DNA of 64,000 nt from the NCBI GenBank assembly GCA_029689965.1, contig CP121450.1:2108001-2172000 (forward strand), in the 5' to 3' direction. The notes beneath the pieces were generated by a model, which saw nothing but the letters and a program-made list of their open reading frames with translations, was not told the origin of the DNA and did not search any database. Made by a program: the position numbers and the translations under genes. Position 1 is the first letter of the stretch. Each line of letters begins with the position of its first letter. Below, piece after piece: positions 28,722 through 40,780 of this stretch. The stretch is from Curtobacterium flaccumfaciens. GTDB taxonomy: Bacteria; Actinomycetota; Actinomycetes; Actinomycetales; Microbacteriaceae.

Positions 28722-30236
28722 TCGCCCTGACCCTCGCCGAGATCGCCACCGCGGTCGGCGGCGAGCTGCTGGCCGGCGCCCAGGCGACCGACGTGGCCGA
28801 CCAGGGCGACCTGGTCGTCGACGGCTCCGTCGAGACCGACTCGCGGCTGGTCCGCCCCGGCAGCGTGTTCTTCGCCCTCCCGGGCGAGGTCACCGACGGT
28901 CGCCGGTTCGTGCCCGCCGCGACCGAGGCCGGCGCCGCGCTCGTCGTCACGCCCGAACGCGTGGAGACCACCGCCCCACAGATCGTCGTGCAGGACGGCT
29001 ACGAGGCCCTCGCCGCGCTCGCGCACGAGGTCGTCACGCGTGTCCGGATGTCCAGCGCCGACCGCATCGACGCACAGGGGCACCCGGCGCCGCTCAGGGT
29101 CGTCGGCATCACCGGCTCGAACGGCAAGACGAGCACGAAGAACATGCTCCGCACGATCCTCGAGCAGCACGGCGAGACCGTCGCGCCCCAGGGGTCGTTC
29201 AACAACCACGTCGGCGCGCCGATCTCGATGCTGCGGATCACGCACGACACCCGGTACCTGGTCGTCGAGATGGGTGCGAGCGGCGTCGGCCACATCGCGA
29301 AGCTCGTCTCGATCGCCGAGCCCGACACGGGCGTCGTCCTGAAGGTCGGCCTCGCGCACGCCGGCGAGTTCGGCGGCATCGAGGCGACGCAGCGCGCGAA
29401 GTCGGAGATGGTCACGGACCTGCCGGCGACCGCGACGGCGCTCCTCAACGTGGACGACGACCGTGTCGCGTCCATGCGCGACCTGACGACCGCCCAGGTG
29501 GTCGGCTTCGGCACGTCGGCGGACGCCGACTACCGCATCACCGGCATCGAGACGGACCGCAGCGGCACCCGCTTCACCCTCACCGCGCCTCCCGTCCGCC
29601 AGGAAGGCGACCGTCCGACGGACGCGACCCAGCCTGGGCCCACGGATCGCCTTCCCGAGACCGTCGACGTCCGCCTCGCGATCCTCGGTGAGCACCACGC
29701 CATGAACGCGTCCGCGGCGCTCACGGTGGCCCACCTGTGGGGCGTGCCCCTCGCCTCCGGCGCCGCGGCGCTCGCGTCGATGACGCGCGCCGAGCGCTGG
29801 CGCATGGAGCTCCTCCAGGGCGGGCCCGACGGCGTCACGATCATCAACGACGCGTACAACGCGTCCCCGACTCCACCGCGGCGGCGCTGCGGACCCTGGC
29901 GCAGATCGTGCGTCCGGGGAGCGGACCGTCGCGGTGCTCGGCGAGATGGCCGAGCTCGGCGAGTTCTCGACGGAGGAGCACGACCGCATCGGCCGGCTCG
30001 TCGTCCGTCTCGGCATCGGGCAGCTCGTGGTCGTCGGCCGCGCCGCCCTGCCGATCCACCAGGCCGCCACCCTCGAGGGATCGTGGGACGGCGAGTCCGT
30101 GTTCATCGAGGACGCCGACGACGCCGTCCACGCCCTGCAGGACATGCTCCGCCCCGGCGACGTGGTCCTCGTCAAGTCCTCGAAGTCCGCCGAACTGCGA
30201 TTCCTCGGCGACCGCCTCGGAGGTGTCACCGAATGA
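28718..30236 (+). CDS. murF: UDP-MurNAc-tripeptide-D-Ala-D-Ala ligase
   Basis: About 506 residues, last cytoplasmic step of the UDP-MurNAc-pentapeptide. Motifs: [15 protein letters not shown] (ATP loop), [10 protein letters not shown], and [16 protein letters not shown] near the adenine site. Two missing bases (29864-29867 and 29916-29919) break the frame around the last motif; after repair it continues [18 protein letters not shown] to the stop at 30236. ATG overlaps the murE stop, and its own stop overlaps the mraY ATG (ATGA), so translation is coupled. Confidence 0.92.
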
Positions 30237-31334
30237 TCGCCCTCCTGATCGCCGGCGCCGTGTCGCTGGTGTTCACACTGCTGCTCACGCCGCTGTTCAT
30301 CAAGCTGTTCCACCGGCTCGGCTGGGACAGTTCATCCGCGACGACGGCCCGCAGTCGCACCACACCAAGCGCGGCACGGCGACGATGGGCGGCATCGTCC
30401 TCATCATCGGCGCGGTCCTCGGCTACTTCGTCGGGCACCTGGTCGGCCGTGACTCGATCACGCTGTCCGGCCTGCTCGTCCTGTTCCTGATGGTCGGTCT
30501 CGGGTTCGTCGGTTTCATCGACGACTTCCTCAAGGTCCGGCGTCAGCGCAGCCTCGGGCTCGGCGGGTGGGCGAAGGTCCTCGGGCAGGTCATCGTCGGC
30601 GTGATCTTCGCGACGGTCGCACTCGTGGTGCCGACCGCGAACGGCAAGCCGCCGGCGTCGACCATGGTGTCGGCGATCCGAGACGTCCCGTGGCTCGACT
30701 TCATGGCGCTCGGCACCGTGATCGGCACCATCCTGTTCCTGGCGTGGATCGTCCTGCTCACCGTGTCCACCTCGAACGGCGTGAACGTGGCGGACGGCCT
30801 CGACGGTCTCGCGACCGGCTCCAGCATCCTGGCCATCGGCTCGTACGTCATCATCGGGTTCTGGCAGTCGAACCAGCTGTGCGGCAGCGCCCGGCTCGAC
30901 CAGAGCACGGAGCACGCCTGCTACAGCGTCACGAACCCGCTCGACCTCGCGGTCGTCGCGGCGGCCGTCTGCGGCGGTCTGATCGGCTTCCTCTGGTACA
31001 ACACCTCGCCGGCGCAGATCTTCCTCGGCGACACCGGCTCGCTCGGCCTCGGCGGTGCCCTGGCCGGTCTCGCGATCCTCAGCCGGACGGAGCTCCTGCT
31101 CGTCCTCATCGGCGGCCTGTTCTTCATCGTCACCGGCTCGGTCATCCTGCAGCGGGCGTACTTCAAGATCACCCACGGCAAGCGCATCTTCCGGATGAGT
31201 CCGCTGCACCACCACTTCGAGCTGAAGGGGTGGGCCGAGGTGACGGTCGTCGTCCGGTTCTGGATCATCGCGGGACTCTGCGTGGCCGCGGGTGTCGGAC
31301 TCTTGACCTCGAATGGATCGCACGAGTTGGTTGA
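30233..31334 (+). CDS. mraY: Phospho-N-acetylmuramoyl-pentapeptide-transferase
   Basis: About 367 residues, polytopic membrane enzyme that loads the MurNAc-pentapeptide on undecaprenyl phosphate (lipid I). Seen are [19 protein letters not shown] (catalytic Asp pair), [22 protein letters not shown] and the [13 protein letters not shown] motif. One G is missing at 30324-30326 ([12 protein letters not shown]), and one C near 31303. Without the second repair the frame runs on into murD; with it the protein ends LEWIARVG at 31334, the usual MraY C-terminus. Confidence 0.92.
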
Positions 31335-32859
31335 CGCCCGCCTGGAAGGTCTGGACAGCTGGTACGCCGAGGGCTGGAAGGGGCTGAACGTCGCCGTCCT
31401 GGGCCTCGGCGCCACCGGGTTCTCGGTCGCCGACACCCTCGTGGAGCTCGGCAGCGCGGTGACGGTCTACTCGACCGACGCCCCGTCGGACAGCGTCGAG
31501 CTGCTCGACGTGATCGGCGCGCAGTTCGTGCAGACGCCGCTGGACTCGGTGCCCGACGCCCTGCAGACGCAGGCGCCCGACGTCGTCATCGTGTCGCCGG
31601 GCCTGCCGCCGCACAACGCCACCGTGCAGTGGTCGGTCGCCAACAGCACCGTCTGGGGCGACATCGAGCTCGCCTGGCGGGTGCGCGACAAGGTCGTGCG
31701 CGGCCCGGTCGCCGCCCCCTGGGTGACCATCACCGGCACGAACGGCAAGACCACGACCACGCAGCTCACCACCGCGATGTTCGAGGCCGGCGGCCTGCGC
31801 GCCGTGGCCTGCGGCAACATCGGGGTGCCCGTGCTCGACGTCGTGCGTGACCCGGACGGCTACGACGTGCTCGTCGTCGAGCTCTCCAGCCACCAGCTGC
31901 ACTACATGCCGACGACGGGCGACGGTGCCGTGGTCCCGCTCGCCAGCACCTGCCTGAACATCGCCGACGACCACCTCGAGTGGCACGGCTCGGCCGAGGC
32001 GTACCGCGCGGCGAAGGCGAAGGTCTACGAGCGGACGGTGCTCGCGTGCGTGTACAACGCCACCGACGACGTCACCCGGCACATGGTCGAGGACGCGGAC
32101 GTCGTCGAGGGGTGTCGCGCGGTCGGCTTCACGCCGGGCGTCCCCACCCCCGGCGACGTCGGCGTCGTCGAGGACGTCCTCTGCGACCGCGCGTTCACGG
32201 ACGACCGGCGGAACAGCGCGCTCGAGCTCGCGACCGTCGCCGACCTCGAGCGCTCCGGGCTCGCCAGCCCGCACATGACGATGAACGTGCTCGCCGCCGC
32301 GGCCCTCGCCCGTGCCGCCTCGGTGCAGCCCAGCGCGATCCAGGCCGCCGTGCAGGGGTTCCGCGCCGACCACCACCGCACCGAGCTCGTCGCGACCGCC
32401 GACGGCGTGACCTGGGTCGACGACTCCAAGGCGACGAACCCGCACGCGGCCACCGCGTCGCTCGCATCGTTCCCGAAGGTCGTGTGGATCGTCGGAGGGC
32501 TCTTCAAGGGCGTCGACATCGACGGACTCGTGGAGCGGTTCGGCCCCGACGTCCGCGGCGTCGTGGTGATCGGGACGGATCGCGCGCCCGTGCTGGAGGC
32601 ATTCGCGCGACACGCGCCCGGGGTGCCCGTCCTGCAGGTCGAAGCAGCGGACACTGATCTGGTCATGCCCGAGGCGGTCCGGCATGCCGCATCGGTCGCG
32701 AGGCCGGGCGACACGGTCCTCCTCGCCCCGGCCGCGGCGTCGTTCGACCAGTTCGGCTCCTACGCTGACCGGGGGCGTCGATTCGCGGCGGCGGTCCACG
32801 AGCACCTGGGAGGCAACGCCGATGGCGACACCGACGGACTTCCCGGCGAACGGCCGTAG
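31327..32859 (+). CDS. murD: UDP-N-acetylmuramoylalanine-D-glutamate ligase
   Basis: A 510-residue Mur ligase that adds D-glutamate. An N-terminal Rossmann fold ([18 protein letters not shown]), ATP loop [14 protein letters not shown], and the C-terminal domain with DSKATNPHA are visible. No frame break. The TTG at 31327 is chosen because it overlaps the repaired mraY stop by eight bases and begins the family's N-terminal segment; there is no clear ribosome-binding site, which suits coupled translation. The 3' end overlaps ftsW by 38 bases. Confidence 0.9.
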   Translation: MVDARLEGLDSWYAEGWKGLNVAVLGLGATGFSVADTLVELGSAVTVYSTDAPSDSVELLDVIGAQFVQTPLDSVPDALQTQAPDVVIVSPGLPPHNATVQWSVANSTVWGDIELAWRVRDKVVRGPVAAPWVTITGTNGKTTTTQLTTAMFEAGGLRAVACGNIGVPVLDVVRDPDGYDVLVVELSSHQLHYMPTTGDGAVVPLASTCLNIADDHLEWHGSAEAYRAAKAKVYERTVLACVYNATDDVTRHMVEDADVVEGCRAVGFTPGVPTPGDVGVVEDVLCDRAFTDDRRNSALELATVADLERSGLASPHMTMNVLAAAALARAASVQPSAIQAAVQGFRADHHRTELVATADGVTWVDDSKATNPHAATASLASFPKVVWIVGGLFKGVDIDGLVERFGPDVRGVVVIGTDRAPVLEAFARHAPGVPVLQVEAADTDLVMPEAVRHAASVARPGDTVLLAPAAASFDQFGSYADRGRRFAAAVHEHLGGNADGDTDGLPGERP

Positions 32860-34116
32860 CGGCGCCCCTGCTGCCGCTCGGCAGCAGGACACGGGAACGG
32901 CCCGCCGGACGAACGGCGCGGTCGTCGCCGTGAAGAACGTCTTCGTCGCCGAGTCGAGCACCTTCTACACGATCCTCGGCGTGACGCTCTTCCTCGTCGT
33001 GTTCGGCGTCGTCATGGTGCTGTCGTCGTCGAGCGTCGAGCAGTACGCCGCGACCCACGACTTCTTCGGCGCCGCGTCCCGGCAGGGCCTGTACGCCGTG
33101 CTCGGGGTCCCGCTCATGCTCATCGCGTCCAGGCTGCCCGCCCGGTTCTGGCGGAAGTGGGCGATGTGGATCGTCGGCGTGGGCCTCGTCGTGCAGGCCC
33201 TCGTGGTCCTGACCCCGCTCGGGTACTCGATCCAGGGCAACCGGAACTGGATCCGCATCGGGTCCTTCACCGCGCAGCCGTCCGAGATCCTCAAGCTTCG
33301 CGCTCGTGCTCGGCATCGGGGCGATCATGTACGTCAAGCGCGACAAGCTTGACGACTGGAAAGAGGTCTTCATCCCGATCGGGATCGCCTCGCTCGGGTC
33401 GATCGGTCTCGTCCTCGTCGGCGGCGACCAGGGCACCGCGATGATCATGCTCATCCTGGTGTTCGGCGCGCTGTTCGTCGGCGGCGCCAGAGCGCGGCAC
33501 CTGCTCGTCGGTCTCGTGGCCCTCGCCGTGATGCTGCCGTTCGTGACCATGGCGTCGAGCTTCTCGCCAGTCCCGCATCAGCGCCTGGCTGTCCGGCTGC
33601 ACCGACACCAGTCAGTACCAGGACCTCTGCTGGCAGCCCGTCCACGGCATGTGGGCGCTCGCCTCCGGGGGCGTCTTCGGCGTCGGGCTCGGCAACTCGA
33701 AGGCGAAGTGGTCCTGGCTGCCGGAAGCCGACAACGACTACATCTTCGCGATCATCGGCGAGGAGCTCGGGCTGGTCGGCGCGGTCGTCGTGCTCGCCCT
33801 CTTCGTGGTGCTCGCGATCGGCATGGTGAAGATCATCCGGCAGTCCGATGATCCCTTCGCGAAGACCGTCACCGGTGGCGTCCTCGCCTGGATCATCGGC
33901 CAGGCGCTCGTCAACATCGCTGTGGTCCTCGGCCTGCTGCCGGTCCTCGGCGTCCCACTCCCACTCATCTCCGCCGGTGGCTCCGCGCTCATCATGACCC
34001 TCGTCGCGATCGGCGTCGTCCTCTCCTTCGCGCGCGAGCTGCCCGGCAAGCGGCACGACTTCCCGAGCACGACCGGCCCGACCGGTCGGACCACCCTGAA
34101 CGGAACACTCCGGTGA
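32822..34116 (+). CDS. ftsW: Septal peptidoglycan glycosyltransferase FtsW (SEDS family)
   Basis: About 430 residues with ten predicted membrane helices. SEDS landmarks are [36 protein letters not shown] and the C-terminal [12 protein letters not shown]. It polymerises lipid II at the septum together with FtsI. Two extra bases break the frame: one at the AGCT near 33296 and one near 33566-33571 (a CCAG without AGCT). ATG at 32822 lies inside the end of murD; the stop overlaps the murG GTG (GTGA). Confidence 0.9.
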
Positions 34117-35257
34117 GCAAGTACCTCTTCGCCGGTGGCGGCACCGCCGGCCACGTCAACCCGCTGCTGGCGGTCGCCGACCGGCTGACCGAGCGCGACC
34201 CGGAGGCCGAAGTGCTCGTCCTCGGCACCGCGGAAGGTCTGGAGTCACGACTCGTCCCGATGCGCGGCTACGAGCTGCTCACCATCCCGCGGCTGCCCTT
34301 CCCACGCAAGCCGAACGCGGCGGCACTGCGGTTCCCCGGTGCCTTCCGGGGCGCCGTCAAGCGCACCGAACAGCTCATCCGCGAGCACGACATCGAGGTC
34401 GTCCTCGGTGTCGGCGGGTACGCGGCGGCGCCCGCCTACATCGCCGCGCGGCGCACCGGCACCCCGATCGTCGTGCACGAGCAGAACGCCAAGCCCGGGC
34501 TCGCGAACCGGCTCGCAGCGTTCCTCACCGACCACGTCGGCGTGACCTTCTCGAACACCCGGCTGCGCCACGGGCGCGTCGTCGGCATGCCGCTCCGCCG
34601 CGAGATCGAGTCGCTCGACCGCCGCGCGAGCCGCGCCGATGCCCTCGCCGAGTTCGGGCTCGACCCCGACCGTCCGGTGCTGCTCGTCACCGGGGCTCCT
34701 CCGGGGCCCGGAGCGTCAACCGGACGGTGAACCGCTCTGCCTCGACGATCGTCGGTGCGGGCTGGCAGGTCCTGCACGTCGTGGGCGGTGCGTCGGACAT
34801 CGGTCCGAGCGACCTCGACGGCTACCACGTGCTGGCGTACTGCGACCGGATGGACCTCGCGTACGCGGCCAGCGACTTCGTGGTCTCGCGTGCCGGCGCC
34901 GGCATGGTCTGCGAGCTCACCGCCGTCGGGCTGCCGAGCGTGCTGGTGCCGTACCCTGTCGGCAACGGCGAGCAGCGTCACAACGCGAAGGACGTCGTCG
35001 GCGCGGGGGAGCACTCCTCGTGACGGACGCGGAATTCGACGAGGACTGGGTGACGTTCCAGCTTCCTGAACATCCTGCAGGACCGTGCCCGGATCGCCGA
35101 CATGACCGTGCGGGCCGGAAGCGTGGGACACCGTGACGGGGCGGACCGGATGACCGACCTCGTGCTGGACGCAGCACGAGCGGCCAAGCCGGCCGGCACG
35201 AGCGGCACGACCGGCACGACCGGCCCGGCCGGCGACAGCACCACGGAGGAACCATGA
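34113..35257 (+). CDS. murG: UDP-GlcNAc:lipid I N-acetylglucosaminyltransferase
   Basis: About 381 residues, GT28 family, makes lipid II at the inner membrane face. Motifs: GGGTAGHVNPLLA, GVGGYAAAPAYIAA, HEQNAKPGLANR and, after repair, TGGSSGARSVN. Breaks: missing G at 34692-34695, missing G at 35005-35009 (GAGGALLVTDAEF), extra T at the AGCT at 35060-35064 (FQLLNILQD). The C-terminal tail repeats Gly-Thr-Thr (SGTTGTTGPAG) and ends where the murC ATG overlaps its stop. Confidence 0.9.
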
Positions 35258-36693
35258 CCATCAAGCCGGACCTGACGCAGCCGATCCCGGACGACCTCGG
35301 CACGGTGCACTTCGTGGGCATCGGCGGCTCCGGCATGAGCGGCATCGCCCGGATGTTCCTCGCCGCCGGGCACCGCGTCTCGGGCAGCGACTCCCGCGAG
35401 ACCGCCACCACCGGCACGATGCGCGACCTCGGTGCCGAGGTGCACATCGGCCACGACGCCGCGAACCTCGGCGACGCGGACACCGTCGTCGTGACGAGCG
35501 CACTCTGGCCGGACAACCCCGAACTGCTCGAGGCGCAGCGCCGCGGCCTGCCGGTCCTGCACCGTTCGCAGGCCCTCGCCGCGCTCATCGCCGAGCACCG
35601 TCTCGTCGCGGTCGCCGGCGCGCACGGCAAGACCACCTCGACCGGCATGATCGTCACCGCCCTCGTCGAGCTCGGACTCGACCCGAGCTTCGTGAACGGC
35701 GGGGTCATCCAGTCGCTCGGCACGAGCTCGGCCCCCGGGACGAGCGAGCCTGTTCGTGGTCGAGGCCGACGAGTCCGACGGCTCCTTCCTGCTCTACGAC
35801 GTCGCGGTCGCGCTCGTCACGAACGTCGACGCCGACCACCTCGACCACTACGGCAGCGAGGAGGCGTTCATCGACGCCTTCGTCGAGTTCGCCGCGAAGG
35901 CGTCCGAGCGGATCGTCATCTCGAGCGACGACGCCGGTGCGAAGCGCGTCACCGCGGGCGTCCGGGCGCGGACGGACGCCCCCGAGGTCGTCACCTTCGG
36001 CGAGGCCGTCGACGCCGACGTCCGGATCGAGGCCATCACCGAGTCCGCCGGTGTCGAGGTGGACTTCCGTGCCGGGGCAGCTGCGCACCACCTGACCCTC
36101 CGCGTCCCCGGCCGCCACAACGCGATCAACGCCGTCGGCGCCTTCGCGGTCCTGACCGGGCTCGGCGTCTCCCCGGAGGACGCCGTCCGCGCCATCGAGG
36201 CGTTCGGCGGCACGCAGCGCCGCTTCGAGCTGCACGGCGTCGAACGCGGCGTCTCGGTGTACGACGACTACGCGCACCACCCGACCGAGGTCGCTGCGGC
36301 GCTCAAGGCCGCGCGCAACGTCGTCGGCGACGGTCGCATCATCGCGGTCCACCAGCCGCACCTGTACTCCCGGACCCGCCTGATGGCCGGGACTTCGCGA
36401 AGGTGTACGAGGAGCTCGCCGACCACACGGTCGTCCTCGACGTCTACGGCGCCCGTGAGGATCCGGAGCCCGGCGTCACCGGCGCCCTCGTGCAGGAGCG
36501 CTTCGCCGACCAGTCGCGCGTGGAGTTCCTGCCCGACTGGGACGAGGCAGCGGCACGGGCCGCCGCCGTGGCCCGTGAGGGCGACATCATCATGACCCTC
36601 AGCTGCGGCGACGTGTACCGCATCATCCCGCAGATCATCGACGCGCTCCGTGACGAGAGCGCCCTCCAGGACGACGGGACGCAGTCCCGGTGA
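35254..36693 (+). CDS. murC: UDP-N-acetylmuramate-amino acid ligase (MurC)
   Basis: About 479 residues, adds the first amino acid to UDP-MurNAc. Motifs: [14 protein letters not shown] at the N-terminus, ATP loop [19 protein letters not shown], and [10 protein letters not shown]. Breaks: an extra C at the AGCT at 35746-35750 ([11 protein letters not shown]) and a missing G at 36389-36391 ([12 protein letters not shown]). They cancel in frame sum, so start and stop share a frame while the middle is shifted. In group-B peptidoglycans residue 1 is often glycine; whether this enzyme uses it cannot be read from sequence. Confidence 0.92.
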   Translation: MTIKPDLTQPIPDDLGTVHFVGIGGSGMSGIARMFLAAGHRVSGSDSRETATTGTMRDLGAEVHIGHDAANLGDADTVVVTSALWPDNPELLEAQRRGLPVLHRSQALAALIAEHRLVAVAGAHGKTTSTGMIVTALVELGLDPSFVNGGVIQSLGTSSAPGTSEPVRGRGRRVRRLLPALRRRGRARHERRRRPPRPLRQRGGVHRRLRRVRREGVRADRHLERRRRCEARHRGRPGADGRPRGRHLRRGRRRRRPDRGHHRVRRCRGGLPCRGSCAPPDPPRPRPPQRDQRRRRLRGPDRARRLPGGRRPRHRGVRRHAAPLRAARRRTRRLGVRRLRAPPDRGRCGAQGRAQRRRRRSHHRGPPAAPVLPDPPDGRDFAKVYEELADHTVVLDVYGAREDPEPGVTGALVQERFADQSRVEFLPDWDEAAARAAAVAREGDIIMTLSCGDVYRIIPQIIDALRDESALQDDGTQSR

Positions 36694-38028
36694 AGCGTCC
36701 CGAGGGGTTCGACGAGCGTCCGGCTCAGCCGGACGCGTCGGCCGAGGACGCTCCGACGCCCCGGCAGCGCCGTGCCCCGCTGATCCCGCGTCGTCCGTCG
36801 CGCGCGGGGTCGTCGGACGGCCGGGAGGCGCGACCCGCCTCCGCCCCGCAGGACCCCGTCGACGAGGCGGACGCTTCCACCTCCGCGGCACCGGCCGCCC
36901 CGTCGGCCCGCGACCGCGTCGGCACCCTGGCCGGCGCCGCCGGTCGCCGCTTCGGCGCCGGGTTCTCCTCGGTGGCCGATCGCCTCCGCGAGTACACCCC
37001 CGACGAGGACCACCGTGACGCCGAGGCAGCGCGCCCCGCCACCGACACCGCGCCCCGGAGTGCGGGGGCGCACGGACCGGACGGGGCGCGACCCCGCACG
37101 AGGTCGACCGCGACGCCACCGCCAGCGGCGACCACGACGCCACCGTCACCGACGTCATCGACCCGCACCGCGCCTCCGGTCATGACGGCGCCGAGCATGA
37201 CGGTACCGACCACACCAGCCCGATCGGCGCGGGCGTCCGCGCCGCCGAGACCGCCCGCGAGGCCCGGGTCGCGAAGCGCCGCCGTCGGCTGCTCGAACGC
37301 GCCGAGGTCCGCCGCTTCACCCGGCGCAGCCGACACCGCCGCGCCGCCTGGATCACCGCCGCGAGCGTCGTCGTCGTGTTCGGCGTCTCGATCCTCGTCG
37401 CCGTGTTCTCGCCGCTCATGGCGCTGCAGACGATCGAGGTCAAGGGCACGAACCGCGTCGACGAGACCCAGCTCCGCCAGGCGCTCTCCGACCAGATCGG
37501 CACGCCACTCGCCCGGCTCGACTTCGACGCCATTAAGCGGGACATCGCCGGCTTCCCGCTCATCGAGAAGCTACGTGACGGAGGAAGCGCCGCCGCACAC
37601 CCTGGTGGTGACGGTCACCGAGCGGACCCCGGTGGTCGCCGTCCGGTCCGGGAAGTCGTTCGACCTGGTCGACCCGGCCGGCATCGTGGTGCAGTCCTCG
37701 CCGAAGCAGCCGTCCAACATGCCCGTCGCCGACATCGGCAGTGCGAAGCTTCGGATCGTCGGTGTTCCGCACGATGACCGAGGTCGTGCTCGCGCTCCCG
37801 TCGACCGTCCGCGCGCAGGTGACGAGCGTGAAGGCGTCCACCGCCGACGACGTGACGCTCACCCTGAAGGACGGGTCGAGCGTGGTCTGGGGCAACCCGG
37901 AGCAGTCCGACGCCAAGGCGGCCCTGCTCGCGGCGCTCGTCAAGGACCACTCGGCACGGAACCCCGGCACGGTCGTGGAGTACGACGTCAGTGCCCCGGA
38001 CAACGGCATCGTCCGCGCGAAGAAGTGA
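36690..38028 (+). CDS. ftsQ: Cell division protein FtsQ
   Basis: About 445 residues: a long hydrophilic N-terminus rich in Pro, Ala and Asp (about 210 residues, roughly twice the size in model species), a basic stretch (VAKRRRRLLERAEVRRFTRRSRHRR), one transmembrane helix (AAWITAASVVVVFGVSILV), and a POTRA domain starting LQTIEVKGTNRVDETQLRQAL. Breaks: missing C near 37093, extra bases at AGCT sites at 37568 and 37747. The repaired end reads FGSSVFRTMTEVVLALP. GTG at 36690 overlaps the murC stop. FtsQ links FtsBL to the divisome. Confidence 0.87.
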
Positions 38029-38153
38029 GTTCATGCTCGTGTACGAGCAGAATTGCCGCACATGATCGACGACACGCGGCGTGGCGGGGCGACAGCGTGC
38101 GGACGGCACCCGTAGCGTCGATGCGAGCACCACATCTACCAGCAATGCCCCTG

Positions 38154-38170
38154 AACTTCAAGTAGAGGTT
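38154..38170 (+). promoter_or_regulatory. 17-bp dyad upstream of ftsZ, candidate FtsR site
   Basis: AACTTCAAGTAGAGGTT is an imperfect palindrome (pattern AACnTCnAnTnGAnGTT) 27 bases before the ftsZ start, in a 169-bp gap. It is AT-rich for this genome. FtsR, a MerR-type regulator encoded at 3702, activates ftsZ in corynebacteria; assigning this site to it is inference. Confidence 0.45.
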
Positions 38171-38197
38171 GAGGGTTCGACCGGAGGCCTGACTGAC

Positions 38198-39367
38198 GTG
38201 ACCACGAACCACAACTACCTCGCCGTCATCAAGGTCGTCGGTGTCGGCGGCGGCGGCGTGAACGCCGTCAACCGCATGATCGAGCTCGGCCTCCGTGGGG
38301 TCGAGTTCATCGCGATCAACACCGATGCCCAGGCACTGCTGCTCAGCGACGCCGACGTCAAGCTTGACGTGGGCCGCGAGATCACCCGCGGCCTCGGCGC
38401 CGGCGCGGACCCCGAGGTCGGCCGACGTGCCGCCGAGGACCACGCGGAGGAGATCGAGGAAGCGCTGGCGGGCGCCGACATGGTCTTCGTCACCGCGGGC
38501 GAGGGTGGCGGCACCGGTACGGGTGGTGCGCCCGTGGTCGCCCGCATCGCGAAGTCCATCGGTGCGCTCACCATCGGTGTCGTCACCAAGCCGTTCAGCT
38601 TCGAGGGCAAGCGTCGTCAGTCCCAGGCCGAGAACGGCGTCGCCGGGCTCAAGGACGAGGTCGACACGCTCATCGTCGTGCCGAACGACCGCCTGCTCGA
38701 GATCAGCGACCGCGGCATCTCGATGGTCGAGGCCTTCGCGACCGCCGACCAGGTGCTCCTCGCCGGCGTCCAGGGCATCACCGACCTCATCACGACCCCG
38801 GGGCTGATCAACCTCGACTTCGCCGACGTGAAGAGCGTCATGCAGGGTGCCGGTTCGGCCCTCATGGGCATCGGGTCGTCCCGCGGGGCCGACCGTGCGA
38901 TCAAGGCCGCGGAGCTCGCGGTCGCGTCGCCGCTCCTCGAGGCCTCGATCGACGGCGCGCACGGCGTGCTCCTGTCGATCCAGGGCGGCTCGAACCTCGG
39001 CATCTTCGAGATCAACGACGCGGCCCGTCTGGTGCAGGAGGCCGTCCACCCCGAGGCCAACATCATCTTCGGCGCCGTGATCGACGACACCCTGGGCGAC
39101 GAGGTCCGCGTGACCGTCATCGCCGCCGGCTTCGACGGGGGCGAGCCCACGCAGCAGCAGAAGGAGCGCCGCTCCAGCTGGGTCGACCCCGAGGGCGGCT
39201 CGACCGTGCCGATCGCGTCGGCCGGCGCCACCGGCGCCATCGAGGACTCGACCACGTCGTCGCCGTCGTGGGCTTCGCAGGAGCACGAGGCGCCGGCGCA
39301 GCGCGCCGCCGACCCGGCCTTCGACGACGATGACGACGAACTCGACGTCCCCGACTTCCTGAAGTAA
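38198..39367 (+). CDS. ftsZ: Cell division GTPase FtsZ
   Basis: A 389-residue tubulin homologue that forms the Z ring. Nucleotide-binding motifs: [15 protein letters not shown], the tubulin signature [10 protein letters not shown], and the T7 loop region [11 protein letters not shown]. The C-terminal tail ends in an acidic stretch and [11 protein letters not shown], the conserved peptide that binds SepF. GTG at 38198 with CCGGAGG upstream; the frame is open further up but starts there lack a ribosome-binding site and would cover the regulatory dyad. Intact, with its own upstream gap, so it may also be transcribed independently of ftsQ. Confidence 0.95.
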   Translation: MTTNHNYLAVIKVVGVGGGGVNAVNRMIELGLRGVEFIAINTDAQALLLSDADVKLDVGREITRGLGAGADPEVGRRAAEDHAEEIEEALAGADMVFVTAGEGGGTGTGGAPVVARIAKSIGALTIGVVTKPFSFEGKRRQSQAENGVAGLKDEVDTLIVVPNDRLLEISDRGISMVEAFATADQVLLAGVQGITDLITTPGLINLDFADVKSVMQGAGSALMGIGSSRGADRAIKAAELAVASPLLEASIDGAHGVLLSIQGGSNLGIFEINDAARLVQEAVHPEANIIFGAVIDDTLGDEVRVTVIAAGFDGGEPTQQQKERRSSWVDPEGGSTVPIASAGATGAIEDSTTSSPSWASQEHEAPAQRAADPAFDDDDDELDVPDFLK

Positions 39368-39373
39368 GCAGCG

Positions 39374-40099
39374 TTGTCAGACGACCCGCGCCTCCCGTCC
39401 GCCTCGTCCCACGACGACGGACTGGAGGCGCGTCTCGCGTCCGTCAGGCAGGGCATCTCCGACGCGGCGCGAGCCGCAGGGCGGTCGGCGGACGAGCTGA
39501 CGCTCGTCGTCGTCACGAAGTACCACCCGGCGTCGCTCGTCCGTGCGCTCTCGGCGCTCGGAGTCACCGACGTGGGGGAGAACCGGCACCAGGAGGCCCA
39601 GGCGAAGGCCGCCGAGCTCGCCGACCTGCCGCTGACGTGGCACTTCGTAGGGCAGCTGCAGTCGAAGAAGGCCCGGCAGGTCCGGCGCTACGCGCACGTC
39701 GTGCAGTCCCTCGACCGGGCCTCCGTGGTCGACGCGCTCGCCCCGACCGAGGCCGAGCCGGGGCCGCCCGTGATCGACGGGTTCGTGCAGGTCAACCTGA
39801 CCGACGATCCCGGCCGTGGCGGGGTCCGCCCGGACGACGTCGAAGCGATGGCGTCGCGCGTCCTGGAGGCCGGCACGATCCGGCTCCGCGGTGTGATGGC
39901 CGTCGCACCACTCGACGAGGAACCCCGCGCCGCGTTCGCCCGGCTCCGTGGGATCTCCGAGCGCGTGGTCTCGCTCGCGCCCGGTGCGACCGACATCTCC
40001 GCCGGCATGAGCGGCGACTACGCCGATGCCGTGCTCGAGGGCGCGACACACCTGCGGATCGGGACCGCAATCACGGGAAATCGCCCGGTCGCGCCCTAG
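39374..40099 (+). CDS. PLP homeostasis protein (YggS family)
   Basis: A 241-residue pyridoxal-phosphate-binding alpha/beta barrel protein. The cofactor lysine is in VVVTKYHP (residues about 37-44), followed by [26 protein letters not shown], and [19 protein letters not shown] at the C-terminus. YggS proteins hold PLP and keep B6 and amino acid pools balanced. The TTG start at 39374, six bases after ftsZ, is typical for this cluster. Intact. Confidence 0.9.
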   Translation: MSDDPRLPSASSHDDGLEARLASVRQGISDAARAAGRSADELTLVVVTKYHPASLVRALSALGVTDVGENRHQEAQAKAAELADLPLTWHFVGQLQSKKARQVRRYAHVVQSLDRASVVDALAPTEAEPGPPVIDGFVQVNLTDDPGRGGVRPDDVEAMASRVLEAGTIRLRGVMAVAPLDEEPRAAFARLRGISERVVSLAPGATDISAGMSGDYADAVLEGATHLRIGTAITGNRPVAP

Positions 40100-40142
40100 C
40101 CTCGTTCCAAGGGCATCCACGAGCACGAACTCCGGAGGAACC

Positions 40143-40709
40143 ATGGCCAACCCGCTGAAGAAGACGATGGTCTACCTCGGCCTCGCCGACGAGGAACTCG
40201 AGTACGAGGACGAGCAGCCGCAGCAGCAGCCCGTGCGGCAGCAGCCGACGCCGGCAGCCGCACCCGCGCCCGCTCCGGTCGCGCACGAGACGCCCGCGCC
40301 CGCCGCGGCACCGGTGTCGCCGGTCGCTGCCGAGCCCAAGACGCACACCCACCAGCGCGGCGCCCAGGTCACCCCGCTCCGCCGCTCGCACACGACCGCA
40401 CAGAAGGCAGCACCGGTCCAGGAAATGAACGAGATCCTCACCGTCCACCCCCGCGAGTACAAGGACGCCCAGTCCATCGCCGAGAGCTTCCGCGACGGCA
40501 TCCCCGTCATCATCAACCTCTCGCAGATGACCGAGGGCGACGCACGTCGCATGATCGACTTCGCCTCCGGGCTGTCGCTCGGCCTCTACGGCAAGATCGA
40601 GCGCGTCACGAACAAGGTCTTCCTCCTCTCGCCCGCCCACGTCGCGGTGAGCGGTGAGGCGCCTGAGGTAGAGTCCGACATCGAGGCGTCCTTCTTCGCC
40701 CAGTCCTGA
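40143..40709 (+). CDS. sepF: Cell division protein SepF
   Basis: A 188-residue Z-ring membrane anchor. It has an N-terminal amphipathic segment ([16 protein letters not shown]), a Pro/Ala/Gln-rich linker (about residues 25-85), and the SepF domain ([59 protein letters not shown]). In actinobacteria, which lack FtsA, SepF tethers FtsZ to the membrane. ATG at 40143 after GGAGGAACC. Intact. Confidence 0.93.
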   Translation: MANPLKKTMVYLGLADEELEYEDEQPQQQPVRQQPTPAAAPAPAPVAHETPAPAAAPVSPVAAEPKTHTHQRGAQVTPLRRSHTTAQKAAPVQEMNEILTVHPREYKDAQSIAESFRDGIPVIINLSQMTEGDARRMIDFASGLSLGLYGKIERVTNKVFLLSPAHVAVSGEAPEVESDIEASFFAQS

Positions 40710-40780
40710 GTCCCTCAGGCCCACCCGCCCCGTGAGCGTCGTCACGTGACGACGCCCACCCGAGCCGAGCGAGCCCCATC

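Noticed and set aside
30233..32859. A single MraY-MurD fusion protein
   Set aside because: The continuous frame exists only because a C is missing near 31303. Adding it gives the normal MraY end LEWIARVG and stop; fusion is therefore an artefact.
38081..38197. An N-terminal extension of FtsZ
   Set aside because: The frame is open, but the conserved protein begins at the GTG at 38198 with a ribosome-binding site, and the extension would cover the regulatory dyad.
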